In this document: one piece after another, positions 44,001-52,138 of the stretch | Numbering within the stretch: position 1 is the stretch's first letter | Layout: every line of letters starts with the position of its first letter | Assembly: GCF_001886815.1 (NCBI RefSeq) | Contig: NZ_CP018099.1 | Span: 4,152,501 to 4,216,500 of the forward strand | DNA from: Caldithrix abyssi DSM 13497 | GTDB taxonomy: Bacteria; Calditrichota; Calditrichia; Calditrichales; Calditrichaceae | Reading direction: 5' to 3' | DNA: 64,000 nt | The notes under the pieces: generated by a model | The model's database searches: none | What the model was told of the DNA's origin: nothing | What the model saw: only the letters and a program-made list of their open reading frames with translations | Position numbers and translations under genes: made by a program

Positions 44001-44483
44001 AAAACCAGCGGCCCATTTCCACTCAGGGAAAAAGTTTTTAAAGCGAATAGCCCGTTCAAAATCGTAATCCTCATAGCGGGAAACGATTTGGCGCACGGCG
44101 GCCTCTTTTAGCTCTTCCGAAACCAGTCGTTCTTCATTTTCATGCGCCAGTTGATAAGCGTTAACCAGATCGTCTCCTATTTCCGGGTACAGCCTGCCCA
44201 GTAAACGCGTTAATGCTGAAAGGTCGCTTTTACGGGAAAGGGAGAAATATCTTTTGATAGGATTGAACAATAAGGTAAAGACCAGCCAGAGCACAACGCC
44301 CAAATTAATAAACCAGATGCCCCAGCGCGTAATTTCCGAAAAATAGAACAAATCGTCGGCCAGAGCCACGCTCAACCACAAAAGCAAAACGATGGTCAAA
44401 AAGCGAAGCGTGGAGGCCAGCGCCTGCATTCTAAAATAACGCTTTCCAAAACCGTAAATTTTATCTGTAAAAAAATCTGTCAT
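41091..44483 (-). CDS. DUF4175-like membrane protein with long Gln-rich coiled coils
   Basis: A 1130-residue protein. Two or three transmembrane segments lie in the first 170 residues (LRFLTIVLLLWLSVALA, WGIWFINLGVVLWLVFTLLF, WKWAAGFGLVFLLMFGLL), then a periplasmic Ig-like region (about 200-480), and from about 490 to the end mostly alpha-helical, Gln/Lys/Glu-rich coiled coil (many MLKQ, QQQ, LQQLSE). Length and plan match DUF4175 proteins, whose role is unknown. DUF4159 ends six bases before its start, so the pair is co-expressed. Gln-rich composition is notable but usual for this family. Confidence 0.75.
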   Translation of the reverse strand: MTDFFTDKIYGFGKRYFRMQALASTLRFLTIVLLLWLSVALADDLFYFSEITRWGIWFINLGVVLWLVFTLLFNPIKRYFSLSRKSDLSALTRLLGRLYPEIGDDLVNAYQLAHENEERLVSEELKEAAVRQIVSRYEDYDFERAIRFKNFFPEWKWAAGFGLVFLLMFGLLHDALWISTLRILNPTRTYAQLPAFEFKVLPGDTTLVKGDPLKISVEYRGPELEKCYVVIHHTGDKQFLVCQPVDNGFTALLKNVQQSFTYKIAGEPLLKKGVDSFLESREFRAKVIALPFVKILDVTVLPPSYTGLGIQKLERNIGDVQALRGSTIKVRAVSASPLRRARLVFESGDTLNMNVNNQIATGRFTLKKEDAYHIVLVDTAGYRNRNPIRYRLSVLSDYQPLVEIVRPGEDLELTLDSQLPVSIDARDDFGLQQVKIVYQIVHDPPRGDTLWQAISLPLAEQGAKHVSITHVLDFNTFPLAFGDQFKYYAMALDNNVINGPGRGKSRIYYIRFPSIEEIFQAVDETQQENVEDLQDVVKEAKTMKENLEKLEREIKQSQKLDWEKKNQLAQDLERQKRLQKKVEQIRKELDEAIKKLEQNDLISEELLQKYMKLQDLFREVLTPELEEALKKLNQALEKGVRPKDVERALKEFRLNQQAFEEKIERTMELLKQVQFEQKMEELVKKAEALYKQQEKMSQQLKEKEKLNSAEKNRLLQQQKKQEQLTDRLQFDLQELQKNPMLARYPEAQKQIDSALTQMQNGEMKQGLKDLQQSLQQSNTTQAQNSSQRLQQQYQSMKSALQQAYQKMLNQSKQKIAQKMQRTLERLLQLSQAQERLQRKTKQTSQLSEKFNEVIRQQGQLNENLNKAISDVVQLSKETFFIQPQMSKSLQNAARSMNRALQQLSERFKNSAMQSQRQAMSALNQSIGQMMQAQQQMAGSSSGTGFEQFMQQLQQMANQQGQLNNETMNLFGQGNQGRLSLEQQQAMQRLAAQQAALKQALQKLSEEMGERQNVLGRLGQVAQEMEKVVKDLLNKNISRKTIERQQRILSRMLDAQKSIREREYSKKRKAEQAKKYLARDPRKLENIYDLDLKQLQDAMRNALQQGYNRDYQILIEAYFKKLMERYQNENQ

Positions 44484-44488
44484 GATGC

Positions 44489-45133
44489 TTAATTTAACAA
44501 TCCGTAAATAAAAATGTTCACGGCCATTTTCAGGGCCTGTTCTCGGATTTCCGCAGGATCTCCGTGGATTTCAGGATCTTCGCAACCGTCGCTGATATCA
44601 GTATTCCAGCTATAAAAACAAACCAGCCGGCCTTCGTAAATTAGTCCAAACCCTTTTGGAGGCCCCCCTGCATGTTCATGCACTTTGGGCAATCCGTTGT
44701 TAAATTGATAGTAGATGTGATAAATGGGATGGGAAAAGGGCAATTCTACAAAATTCAGTTCCGGAAAAACTTTTTTCATTTCTCGCCGAAACGATGCGTC
44801 CATGCCATAATCATCATCGGCAAACAAAAAGCCGCCGGAGGTTAAATATTTACGCAACAGGCGCGCTTCTTCATCGGAAAAACGGATGTTGCCATGCCCG
44901 GCCATATAAGCAAAGGGATACTGAAAAAATTCAGCATCCGTAATGCGATAGGCAACTTCGCGCGTTGCAACATCAATATTGAATTCCTGCTTTACTCTAT
45001 TCAGAATATTGCGCCAGGTCGTTTTGTTGCCGTACCAGTCGCCTCCGCCGCCATAATGAATACGCACCGGAGCAACAGGCTGCGTATAGCCGGCGCTGAT
45101 AACCATCAGCAGCAATAATAATTTTTTAATCAT
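44489..45133 (-). CDS. DUF4159 domain protein
   Basis: A 214-residue protein from ATG 45133 with a signal peptide (LLLLLMVISAGYT). It shows the DUF4159 signatures VRIHYGGGGDWYGNKTTWRN, FAYMAGHGNIRFSDEEARLLRKYLTSGGFLFADDD, DASFRREMKKVFPE and LPFSHPIYH, an amidotransferase-like alpha-beta fold often found beside MoxR/DUF58 genes. The start follows directly on the T-run of a hairpin (45134-45167). The frame is open upstream to 45196, through that hairpin, so a longer start is possible. Function unknown. Confidence 0.85.
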   Translation of the reverse strand: MIKKLLLLLMVISAGYTQPVAPVRIHYGGGGDWYGNKTTWRNILNRVKQEFNIDVATREVAYRITDAEFFQYPFAYMAGHGNIRFSDEEARLLRKYLTSGGFLFADDDYGMDASFRREMKKVFPELNFVELPFSHPIYHIYYQFNNGLPKVHEHAGGPPKGFGLIYEGRLVCFYSWNTDISDGCEDPEIHGDPAEIREQALKMAVNIFIYGLLN

Positions 45134-45167
45134 AAAAAAATCCCGAAATGTGCTAACATTTCGGGAT
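45134..45167 (-). terminator. Perfect hairpin with T-run touching the DUF4159 start codon
   Basis: ATCCCGAAATGT (45167..45156), loop TAGC, ACATTTCGGGAT (45151..45140), then seven T and the ATG. It has the exact form of an intrinsic terminator for transcripts from the DUF456 side, but it lies where the ribosome site of DUF4159 should be. Confidence 0.65.
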
Positions 45168-45336
45168 AAATTAAGGTAAAATGTAATATCTAACAAGATT
45201 ATCTTTTAACCGATGCTTTACCCCTGCTGCAACCGCTTAAAGCGGAAATCGTAATCTTTTGCAGAAAGAAGGAGTTTCGCGCGAGCCGCAACCTCCTCCA
45301 GAGGAAAATAGCCGGCTTAAAGACGGGGGCAATTTT
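45168..45336 (-). other. Intergenic region with possible RNA structure
   Basis: Between DUF456 and DUF4159. Contains the palindrome CCGCTTTAAGCGG and a GGAGGAGGTTGCGG...AAACTCC stem on the minus strand. No ORF with a ribosome site is seen. It might be a leader RNA; no riboswitch class is recognised. Confidence 0.3.
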
Positions 45337-45834
45337 CTACAGATGCGTAACAATCATAATGCCAAGCGTAACGGCGCCGATTACCTTTACGCTCAATCCG
45401 CCGATTCGTCCTAAAAAAGCGCCATACGCAGCTTTTAAACTATTCTGAATTTTAGCGCTTCTGATAAATTCCACGATAAAGGTGCCGGCAAATACGCCTA
45501 AAAACGAGCCGATCACGCCGCCCAGCACCGGCGTAAAAAACGCGCCGGAAATAGCTCCTGCAATGCCGCCGATAATGGCGCCGGCCACGCCCCAGCGCGA
45601 CGAACCGTAATGCCGCGCCGATATGGAAATTAAAATAAATTCTAATGCCTCAAACAAAATCATTACCGCAAAAATGGTCAGAACAAAACCAAACGAAAAC
45701 TCGCTAAAGCCTGTCGAAACCGCATAAAACAAACTGCCCAGCGCAATCAAAACATTGCCCGGGATACCAAAAAAATTGGCTATGGTAGATGCCGTTACAA
45801 TGGAAATTAAAGCAATTTCTAAAATCGTTGTCAT
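45337..45834 (-). CDS. DUF456 membrane protein
   Basis: A 165-residue hydrophobic protein with four or five membrane segments and the Gly-rich DUF456 pattern: FFGIPGNVLIALGSLFYA, then GSSRWGVAGAIIGGIAGAISGAFFTPVLGGVIGSFLGVFAGTFIVE and AAYGAFLGRIGG (in pieces). The family is widespread, of unknown function. It lies 14 bases after the STAS gene on the same strand, so it may be the last gene of the large signalling operon. Confidence 0.85.
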   Translation of the reverse strand: MTTILEIALISIVTASTIANFFGIPGNVLIALGSLFYAVSTGFSEFSFGFVLTIFAVMILFEALEFILISISARHYGSSRWGVAGAIIGGIAGAISGAFFTPVLGGVIGSFLGVFAGTFIVEFIRSAKIQNSLKAAYGAFLGRIGGLSVKVIGAVTLGIMIVTHL

Positions 45835-45848
45835 AAACCTTTCCTGAA

Positions 45849-46559
45849 TTAATTCGAACTCATTGCAAATTGATAACGCTTGGACTTGGAATTTAGATCC
45901 ATTGCAGCCAGAATGGAACGAACTTTAAACCAGCCGACCTTTGTAAAGCCGTACTTTTCGGTATTTAATCTCTTCTTTATTCTGTAGGCGCCCAGACTCG
46001 GGTCTTCCTTAATAATCTCTTTGATCTTATCTTCCAGGCTTAAATTGGCCGGGTCTATCGTCCGCTCTTCCTGGATGGGTTCTTCAGGGGCTTTGGGCTG
46101 ACTTGCAACGCTGGCCTGAGGCGCTGGCGCGGTATCTGCGACTTCTTTTACCGGTTGAGCACTTTGAGGCTTACCGGCCGGAGCAACCGACGCCCCGCTC
46201 TCCGCCATCTCAAATTTATTGATCGCTTCATCAACCGAATCATACACATCCAGAATATGGTGAAATTCCAATAATTCAAAGATCTCATAAACGTCGGGCA
46301 CCATTCGAACCAGCTTCAGGTCTCCGCCATTTTCTCTGATAGATTTAATCTCACTGATGAAAATACCCCAGCCTGCGCTGCTGATGTAATCGACATTGCC
46401 CAGGTCCACAATAATATTAAAGCGACCTTGTTTCAGAAGGGAATCGAGCGCTCTCTCCAGTTCAGACGCGGTGGTAGTATCTATGTAACCGCCAACCTTG
46501 ATAATAGAAATATGATTCCGGCTACCCGCTACTTCTGTTGAAACTTGAATACCTTCCAT
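45849..46559 (-). CDS. STAS anti-sigma-factor antagonist with extra winged-helix-like domain
   Basis: A 236-residue protein. The STAS domain (1-115) has the phosphorylation site motif VDYISSAGWGIF, with Ser60/Ser61 as the target of an RsbW-like kinase. A Pro/Ala-rich linker (about 118-170) leads to a C-terminal domain of about 60 residues (SLEDKIKEIIKEDPSLGAYRIKKRL...YGFTKVGWFKVRSILAAMDLN) that recurs in the neighbouring kinase/phosphatase. In partner switching the unphosphorylated STAS protein binds the kinase and frees a sigma factor or other partner. It lies 24 bases after the kinase/phosphatase gene on the same strand. Confidence 0.88.
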   Translation of the reverse strand: MEGIQVSTEVAGSRNHISIIKVGGYIDTTTASELERALDSLLKQGRFNIIVDLGNVDYISSAGWGIFISEIKSIRENGGDLKLVRMVPDVYEIFELLEFHHILDVYDSVDEAINKFEMAESGASVAPAGKPQSAQPVKEVADTAPAPQASVASQPKAPEEPIQEERTIDPANLSLEDKIKEIIKEDPSLGAYRIKKRLNTEKYGFTKVGWFKVRSILAAMDLNSKSKRYQFAMSSN

Positions 46560-46583
46560 TGATTCCTCCTTTAGCGATGGGCA

Positions 46584-49500
46584 TTATTTTGTTTTCTGCC
46601 CCACTATCGCATCATCAGAAATTATTTTTTTATTTTTTAATTGCTCCCTCAGGCGTTGCAAAGGATTATCGGCAGAAACTTGTTTTTGTTGATAGGCTCT
46701 TATTAATTGGAAATTCATTATTCCTACTGCATTTATGGTCTCTATTAACTTATCGTAAGATGCAAATATATTATTATTTTTGAAATAATTCAATATAAGT
46801 TTAACGCCTTGTAAAATTTCCTCCCTTTCCAATTCATCAAAACGCAATTTGTAAAAAGAAAACAAACTGTGCATCTCTACAAATAACTGCCTTATTGCCT
46901 GCATCTCATCTTTCTTTAACATCGGATGAGTTTTAATAATTTTTAACAAAATATTGATTTTATTGATCACGTTGGGCAGGTGATCGGATTTGACGGCAGA
47001 ATCTAATAACTCAATGATTTGGTTGTAATCGTCTTTAACCAACCGGAAAAACTCTTCCGCTCTATCGCTCTCATATTTATCTGCCATCATCTTTCGCAGT
47101 TCGGCGGCCGAATAGGCATTGCCAATCAATTCCTTTCCGGCGGATTCCGGTTCTGCAGGGCCGGGACTCTGTAAAAAGGCTGAGGTATCCTCTATTTTTT
47201 TCATATCGGAAGCGATGGCCGTTTCTTCGGGCGTCTGGTCTGTTTTCGCTTCTGCCGCAGGTTCTTTAGCCCGCTCTTCGTCCTCTTTTATTTCCGCTGG
47301 CGCCGCCTCTTCAACGTCCGGTTCATTTTCTGGGCCAGATTCCGCTTCCGCCAGTTCGCTGGTTACGCTTTCTGATTGTTCAACAGTCCCCGCGATGGTC
47401 TCTTTTTTTGTTGAACTTTCTTCGGTTTTCTCAACCAGCTCTTCTTCAACGATCTCTTCGGAATCCTCTTCGCTTTCCGCCTTTTCAGATAAAGGGGTTT
47501 CAACCCGGGCTTCATCCGCGTCGTCGGTCTTTGCCGCTTCTACCGTTTCCGGAGCCGCTGTTTCTGCAGCGGGCGACGCTTCTTTTTCGGAAACTTCCTC
47601 GGCCGTTTTTTCTGCCTGTTCCTCCGTCGTCTCCTTTTCTGATTCTTCGCTCACCAGTTGAATGGATCTTTTAAGAGGCTTGTGCGCGCGCTCCTCTTCC
47701 GGCACCGGCGTGGCAATAGTTTTACCCATGCGTTGTGCCACCACCTGAGCGCTTGATTCAAAATTCAAAATAACCTGACCATCCAGGGTTAACAGCGGGG
47801 TTCCTGGCTGCTTCAGCGGACGCGTTCCGCCTTTTTCAATCCACCGTCGCCTCAGGGTTTCGGTGTTCAGGCGCATTCTCACAAGTTCATCATAAATTCT
47901 GTCCGGATCCACTTTTATATTGCCATACTCATCTCTGCGCAATTCGTAGGCGATGAGCTTTGGCCCAAATTCCGGATGCTTTCGGACGATGTCGTAAATC
48001 TTTGTTTTAACCTCAATGCTTAAATGTTTTTTCTCGATCGGATCGTCCATTACCGAAAGGAATTCTTTAAGAGCATTTAATCCCTTGCTTTCGATAATAT
48101 TTTTGTAGCGGTAATAATGGGCGGGCGAAACTTTCAACTTAGCCAGGGCGTCTTTAACCTTCATACCGGAATCGATCAGCTTTTTAAGCTCTTGCTGCGT
48201 TCTGATGATGACCTCGCTGGGCATCATCTTTTCACGAATGGCCACTACCGTAATGTCGTCATTTTGCGGTGCCCCGCCAGTAAATTCCTTTAGTTCTTTG
48301 TTGATCGTTTTAATAAACTCCACCACGCTCAAATGCGCGTTTCGGCGGATTGAATCCAGAAAACGTTCTTCGCGGTACAATTCGCGTTTACGGTTCATGG
48401 CTTCCGTAACGCCATCGGTGTAAAGCACCAGGATGTCGTCTTCACGCAGGCGGATGGATTCGGAGGTAATGGTGCGACGAAAAAGGTCCGGATCGGGCAA
48501 TTGAATTCCCACCGGAAAGCCCGGCGGATTCAAATAGTAGGTTTGCTTGGTAGAATTGCGGTAAAGGATCATGGGATTATGACCGGCGCTGGCAAAATGA
48601 ATCTCCCGGTTACGCGAGTCGAGCACCACATAAAACATGGTCACAAACATGCCGCGCTTCATGTCATCCACCACAAACTCATTCACGCGCGCCAGTACAT
48701 CGGCTGGATTTTTATTGCCCCGCGCCTCAAGACGCAGCGCCGTCCGGATCATGGTCATAATCATGGAGCCGGGCACGCCCTTACCGGAAACATCGGCCAC
48801 GCAAATGCCAATGGTGTCGTCGTCCACTTCCACAAAATCGAACAGATCGCCGCCCACCTCTTTGGCCGCCTCGTAGTAAGAGGCGATGTCGTAGCCTTCC
48901 ACTTTGGGAAAATCACTGGGCAGGAGCATTTGCTGAATTTCCTGCGCCACCTGCAACTCTTTTTGCAGCTTTTGCTGTTCGACCAGAGTGACCTGCGCTT
49001 CACGAAACTTATTGGTCATCTCATTAAAGGCCTGAGCAATTTCACCGATTTCATCGGAGGCGTCAATATCGATTTCGTCCTGATCCACCTTGCCGTGCAC
49101 CACCTGCCGTACCCATTCGGCCAGACTGTGGAAAGGCTGTAAAATACGATGGATGAGAAAAAAGATGGGCACATAACCTGCGATTAAAATGATCATTAAC
49201 ACGATGATCAAACGCAGTTTTTTGTTGAAAACCAGGTCTTCAATGGTCTTTTCATTCACCCAAACGTGCACTTCGCCCAGTTGCAGACCGTTCGTCATTT
49301 TTACCGGAATCGACAGGTCTTTAACCGTTAACGTATCGTTAACCTGATAGGTTGACAGAACCGCCCGCTGAACGGTGTCGGGCTTTTCTGCGACCGGTTT
49401 GAACGCCAACTTTTTAAAAGGATAAATTTTTTCCGGATTGCTCCAGGCCAGAAGCGAGCTATCGGCATCTACGATAAACACCTCGTAAATAAAGGTAGGA

Positions 49501-50189
49501 TGGCTGGCCCTTACTTTATAAGCTTTTTCGAACAGGATCGCCGAATTTTCCGCCAGCATATCGTCAACAATATTGGCGGCAAGCGCTTCGCCGGCTGTCG
49601 CCGAAAGCGTGTAAATATCGTTCCTGATATTTTTCTCAGTATTGTAATAGATGGGCACAAAAAACAACAGCGCAATAATGGTAAAAATAATACTGGCCAG
49701 AATCGAATATTTAGCCTTTAAATTTAACGCATTCCACTTTTCCAGAAGTAACGGCTCATGGGTCTGATCCCGGAACTTGGTCAAGCGCAGCTCATTTCCT
49801 CGCTCGGTTACGGCATACTGCATATCGTCCATTAGCTTGCGCATCATCAAAATGCCCAGCCCGCCTTTTTTGCCGATTTTAATGTACTTGTCCAGGTCGG
49901 GTGTATTGGCCTGGCGGGGGTCATAACTAATTCCCTGGTCGATGATGATAATGGTCAGGCTTAACCTGCGAATGATGGCCTTGATCGTAATTTCACCGTT
50001 TTTAATATCGCGATAGCCATGGCGGATGATATTGGTACAGGCCTCATCAACCACCAGTTTAAAAGAATTGATAATTTTGTCGTCAAACCGGAACTTCTTC
50101 CCGATTCTTTCGATGAAATCCCGCACCTGAGTCAGGTAACTCATCTGGGCGGGAATGGTAATCTCTTCTTTTCGGACGTTTTTAAACAT
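46584..50189 (-). CDS. RsbW-like kinase - sensor/HAMP - SpoIIE-type phosphatase fusion
   Basis: A 1201-residue membrane protein. Residues 1-140 are an RsbW/SpoIIAB-type HATPase (VVDEACTNIIRHGY N-box, IIDQGISYDP, KKGGLGILMMRKLMDDM). Transmembrane helices (about 160-182 and 328-350) enclose a periplasmic sensor (about 185-325), followed by HAMP (about 350-400) and a PP2C/SpoIIE domain (about 420-650: YYEAAKEVGGDLFDF, VADVSGKGVPGSM, ASAGHNPMILY, LYTDGVTEAMN, NDDITVVAI). Then come helix-turn-helix-like segments (about 660-780), a long Glu/Ala-rich acidic region (about 830-1030) and a helical C-terminus. Kinase and phosphatase for the adjacent STAS protein would be one molecule, with output set by a periplasmic signal. 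Confidence 0.88.
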   Translation of the reverse strand: MFKNVRKEEITIPAQMSYLTQVRDFIERIGKKFRFDDKIINSFKLVVDEACTNIIRHGYRDIKNGEITIKAIIRRLSLTIIIIDQGISYDPRQANTPDLDKYIKIGKKGGLGILMMRKLMDDMQYAVTERGNELRLTKFRDQTHEPLLLEKWNALNLKAKYSILASIIFTIIALLFFVPIYYNTEKNIRNDIYTLSATAGEALAANIVDDMLAENSAILFEKAYKVRASHPTFIYEVFIVDADSSLLAWSNPEKIYPFKKLAFKPVAEKPDTVQRAVLSTYQVNDTLTVKDLSIPVKMTNGLQLGEVHVWVNEKTIEDLVFNKKLRLIIVLMIILIAGYVPIFFLIHRILQPFHSLAEWVRQVVHGKVDQDEIDIDASDEIGEIAQAFNEMTNKFREAQVTLVEQQKLQKELQVAQEIQQMLLPSDFPKVEGYDIASYYEAAKEVGGDLFDFVEVDDDTIGICVADVSGKGVPGSMIMTMIRTALRLEARGNKNPADVLARVNEFVVDDMKRGMFVTMFYVVLDSRNREIHFASAGHNPMILYRNSTKQTYYLNPPGFPVGIQLPDPDLFRRTITSESIRLREDDILVLYTDGVTEAMNRKRELYREERFLDSIRRNAHLSVVEFIKTINKELKEFTGGAPQNDDITVVAIREKMMPSEVIIRTQQELKKLIDSGMKVKDALAKLKVSPAHYYRYKNIIESKGLNALKEFLSVMDDPIEKKHLSIEVKTKIYDIVRKHPEFGPKLIAYELRRDEYGNIKVDPDRIYDELVRMRLNTETLRRRWIEKGGTRPLKQPGTPLLTLDGQVILNFESSAQVVAQRMGKTIATPVPEEERAHKPLKRSIQLVSEESEKETTEEQAEKTAEEVSEKEASPAAETAAPETVEAAKTDDADEARVETPLSEKAESEEDSEEIVEEELVEKTEESSTKKETIAGTVEQSESVTSELAEAESGPENEPDVEEAAPAEIKEDEERAKEPAAEAKTDQTPEETAIASDMKKIEDTSAFLQSPGPAEPESAGKELIGNAYSAAELRKMMADKYESDRAEEFFRLVKDDYNQIIELLDSAVKSDHLPNVINKINILLKIIKTHPMLKKDEMQAIRQLFVEMHSLFSFYKLRFDELEREEILQGVKLILNYFKNNNIFASYDKLIETINAVGIMNFQLIRAYQQKQVSADNPLQRLREQLKNKKIISDDAIVGQKTK

Positions 50190-50203
50190 TTAAACTACCA
50201 ATG

Positions 50204-52120
50204 TTACTTAGTCTTTTTCAAGCGCTCACGGGCATTTTCTATGGCCGTTAACACTTTTTTATTATACGGATAATCTTTCAAAATTTCCTGCCAAATGTCA
50301 ATAGCCTGCTGATATTTTCCTTTCACAAACATATCGACGCCCTGCAAAAAGCGTTTTTCGGCCGCCGGATCCAGTTCTTCCTGTTTGCTTCTGGATTCGA
50401 TGCGCGCTTTTTCGTAATACTGTTTTACCAGCTCATTTTCCGGATTCAGTCTCAGGGCTTCTTCAAACACCTTTAAGGCCAGGTCGTACTCTCCCAATTC
50501 AAAGAAACTCAAACCACGCTGAATGGTTTCCTGCACCTTAATACGCTGACTTAAAGTTTCGATTTCATTTTGCAGAGCCTGATTATCGGCGCCCAACAAT
50601 CGGGCCTCGCCCACCAGTCGAAGCGCTTCTGAGTAATTGCCTTTTCTGAATTCCTCTCTTATTTTGGTCACCAGGCGGTTCAGTTCCTCATTCAGTCGCC
50701 GCTTGGTGGTTTGAATCGCCTGCAAAATGGTCGGATCTTCCGGCGCACGCTCCAGCGCTAAATTAAATTCAATTAAAGCCTGCGTAAACTGATTATTGTT
50801 CAGATACGTTTTCCCTCTTTCAAAATGCTTCTGAATAAATTGTCGGTCAAGTTCCGCCCTTTCTTTATCTAAAGCTAATTTTATAGTTTTCTCGCGTTCT
50901 TCTTCAAATCGTTTTTGTAATAAAGCATCGGCAGAATCGAGCATTACTTTTGCTTTTTGATTAAAGGCGTCGTAACTCAACACCTGCTGATACTCCACAA
51001 TGGCATCCAGATACTGTCCTTCTTGAAAAAACTTATCGCCCTGCTCCAGATGCTGCTTAATCATTTTTTTGCGATCCGCCTCACGGATGGCGGCGATCAA
51101 TTTTTCTTCTTCCGCTCTCTTACGCGCCTCGGCTAATTTGAACAGGTCGTCGCGCGTCGGCCCAAAGTTAAGGGAAACGGAAAAACGGTGTACGCTGGAA
51201 AACACATCGCTGTAAGGGCTGGAAGAAAAGGCGTAATCGATCTGAAAAATGCTGTATTTTACGCCCGCGCCAAAAGTGGGAGAACTGCCGTCCATTCCCA
51301 GGCGAACCATCGCCAGATTGCGGAATTTATACTCCGCTCCAACGTGAATCAAAAGGTCTCTTTTCTGGGAATAGTCGAAATCGAGCATTACATTAAACTG
51401 ATTGCCAAAGCCCTTCATCAAAATGCGGCGCATCAGGCCAAAGCGCACCGTTAAAGGAAACTCATCCACATTATCGCCTTCTTTAACCTGCGGCGCAAAC
51501 AAATTGCGAAGATTCAAACCAACCGACCAGTCGCGCAGCAGAACGTTGGTGTAAATTTGCGGGCGATACATAAAACCCAGATCCATGCCCACGCCCATAT
51601 CCACCAGACTTCCCTGATCCACCAGGCCGCTCCACGCCCGGCGCACCAGCCGGATGGTTAAACCCGTGGTAAGGTCCCAGGGCAGTTTTTTAGCGTAAGA
51701 GAAAAAACCGTGGTACTCTTCCCAGGAAAAGACGCCCAGATCGGTGTTAAACACATCCGTTTGACGAATGCCGCCAATGCCGATTCTGGCCACGCCCAGG
51801 CCAAAGGTTCCCAGATTTAAAGTGGGTAATGCGTAACCCAAAAAGTCGTAATTGGTCCCTTCAAAAAGCGAGGTGTGAAAAAAGGTGGCGCTTTGCTGAT
51901 ACACAAACTCAAGTCCGGCCGGGTTCCAGAACACCGCCGTGGGATCATCGGCAATGGCCGTAAAGGCCCGGCCCACGCTAAAAGCGCGGGCGCCAAAGCC
52001 CATGCTCAGGTTACTTTCTGTTCCGCCCTGGCCCTGTTGTGCAAACAGCTCCATGGCTGGCAACAGAAACAGGATCAAATATATCGCGATTTTACTCATT
52101 CGTTTAATGCTCTTCATCAT
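50204..52120 (-). CDS. PorV/PorQ-type barrel fused to TPR repeats
   Basis: A 638-residue protein with signal peptide (IYLILFLLPAMELFAQ) and the PorV signature NLSMGFGARAFSVGRAFTAIADDPTAVFWNPAG (about 36-68), barrel to about 325, then a charged helix and at least six tetratricopeptide repeats (about 350-638, such as FFQEGQYLDAIVEYQQVLSYDAFNQKA and FFELGEYDLALKVFEEALRLNPENELVKQ in pieces). PorV-like proteins carry type IX substrates; TPRs give a protein-binding face. It is 18 bases after the giant secreted protein, and 14 bases before the kinase/phosphatase. Such a fusion links export at the outer membrane to a scaffold. Confidence 0.85.
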   Translation of the reverse strand: MMKSIKRMSKIAIYLILFLLPAMELFAQQGQGGTESNLSMGFGARAFSVGRAFTAIADDPTAVFWNPAGLEFVYQQSATFFHTSLFEGTNYDFLGYALPTLNLGTFGLGVARIGIGGIRQTDVFNTDLGVFSWEEYHGFFSYAKKLPWDLTTGLTIRLVRRAWSGLVDQGSLVDMGVGMDLGFMYRPQIYTNVLLRDWSVGLNLRNLFAPQVKEGDNVDEFPLTVRFGLMRRILMKGFGNQFNVMLDFDYSQKRDLLIHVGAEYKFRNLAMVRLGMDGSSPTFGAGVKYSIFQIDYAFSSSPYSDVFSSVHRFSVSLNFGPTRDDLFKLAEARKRAEEEKLIAAIREADRKKMIKQHLEQGDKFFQEGQYLDAIVEYQQVLSYDAFNQKAKVMLDSADALLQKRFEEEREKTIKLALDKERAELDRQFIQKHFERGKTYLNNNQFTQALIEFNLALERAPEDPTILQAIQTTKRRLNEELNRLVTKIREEFRKGNYSEALRLVGEARLLGADNQALQNEIETLSQRIKVQETIQRGLSFFELGEYDLALKVFEEALRLNPENELVKQYYEKARIESRSKQEELDPAAEKRFLQGVDMFVKGKYQQAIDIWQEILKDYPYNKKVLTAIENARERLKKTK

Positions 52121-52138
52121 ACTTCACCATCATTTTCT

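Noticed and set aside
46584-50189. Plus-strand ORFs of 180 and 213 codons opposite the kinase/phosphatase gene
   Set aside because: They are mirror frames of the Glu/Ala-rich and phosphatase segments (Ser-rich and His-rich translations) with no ribosome sites.
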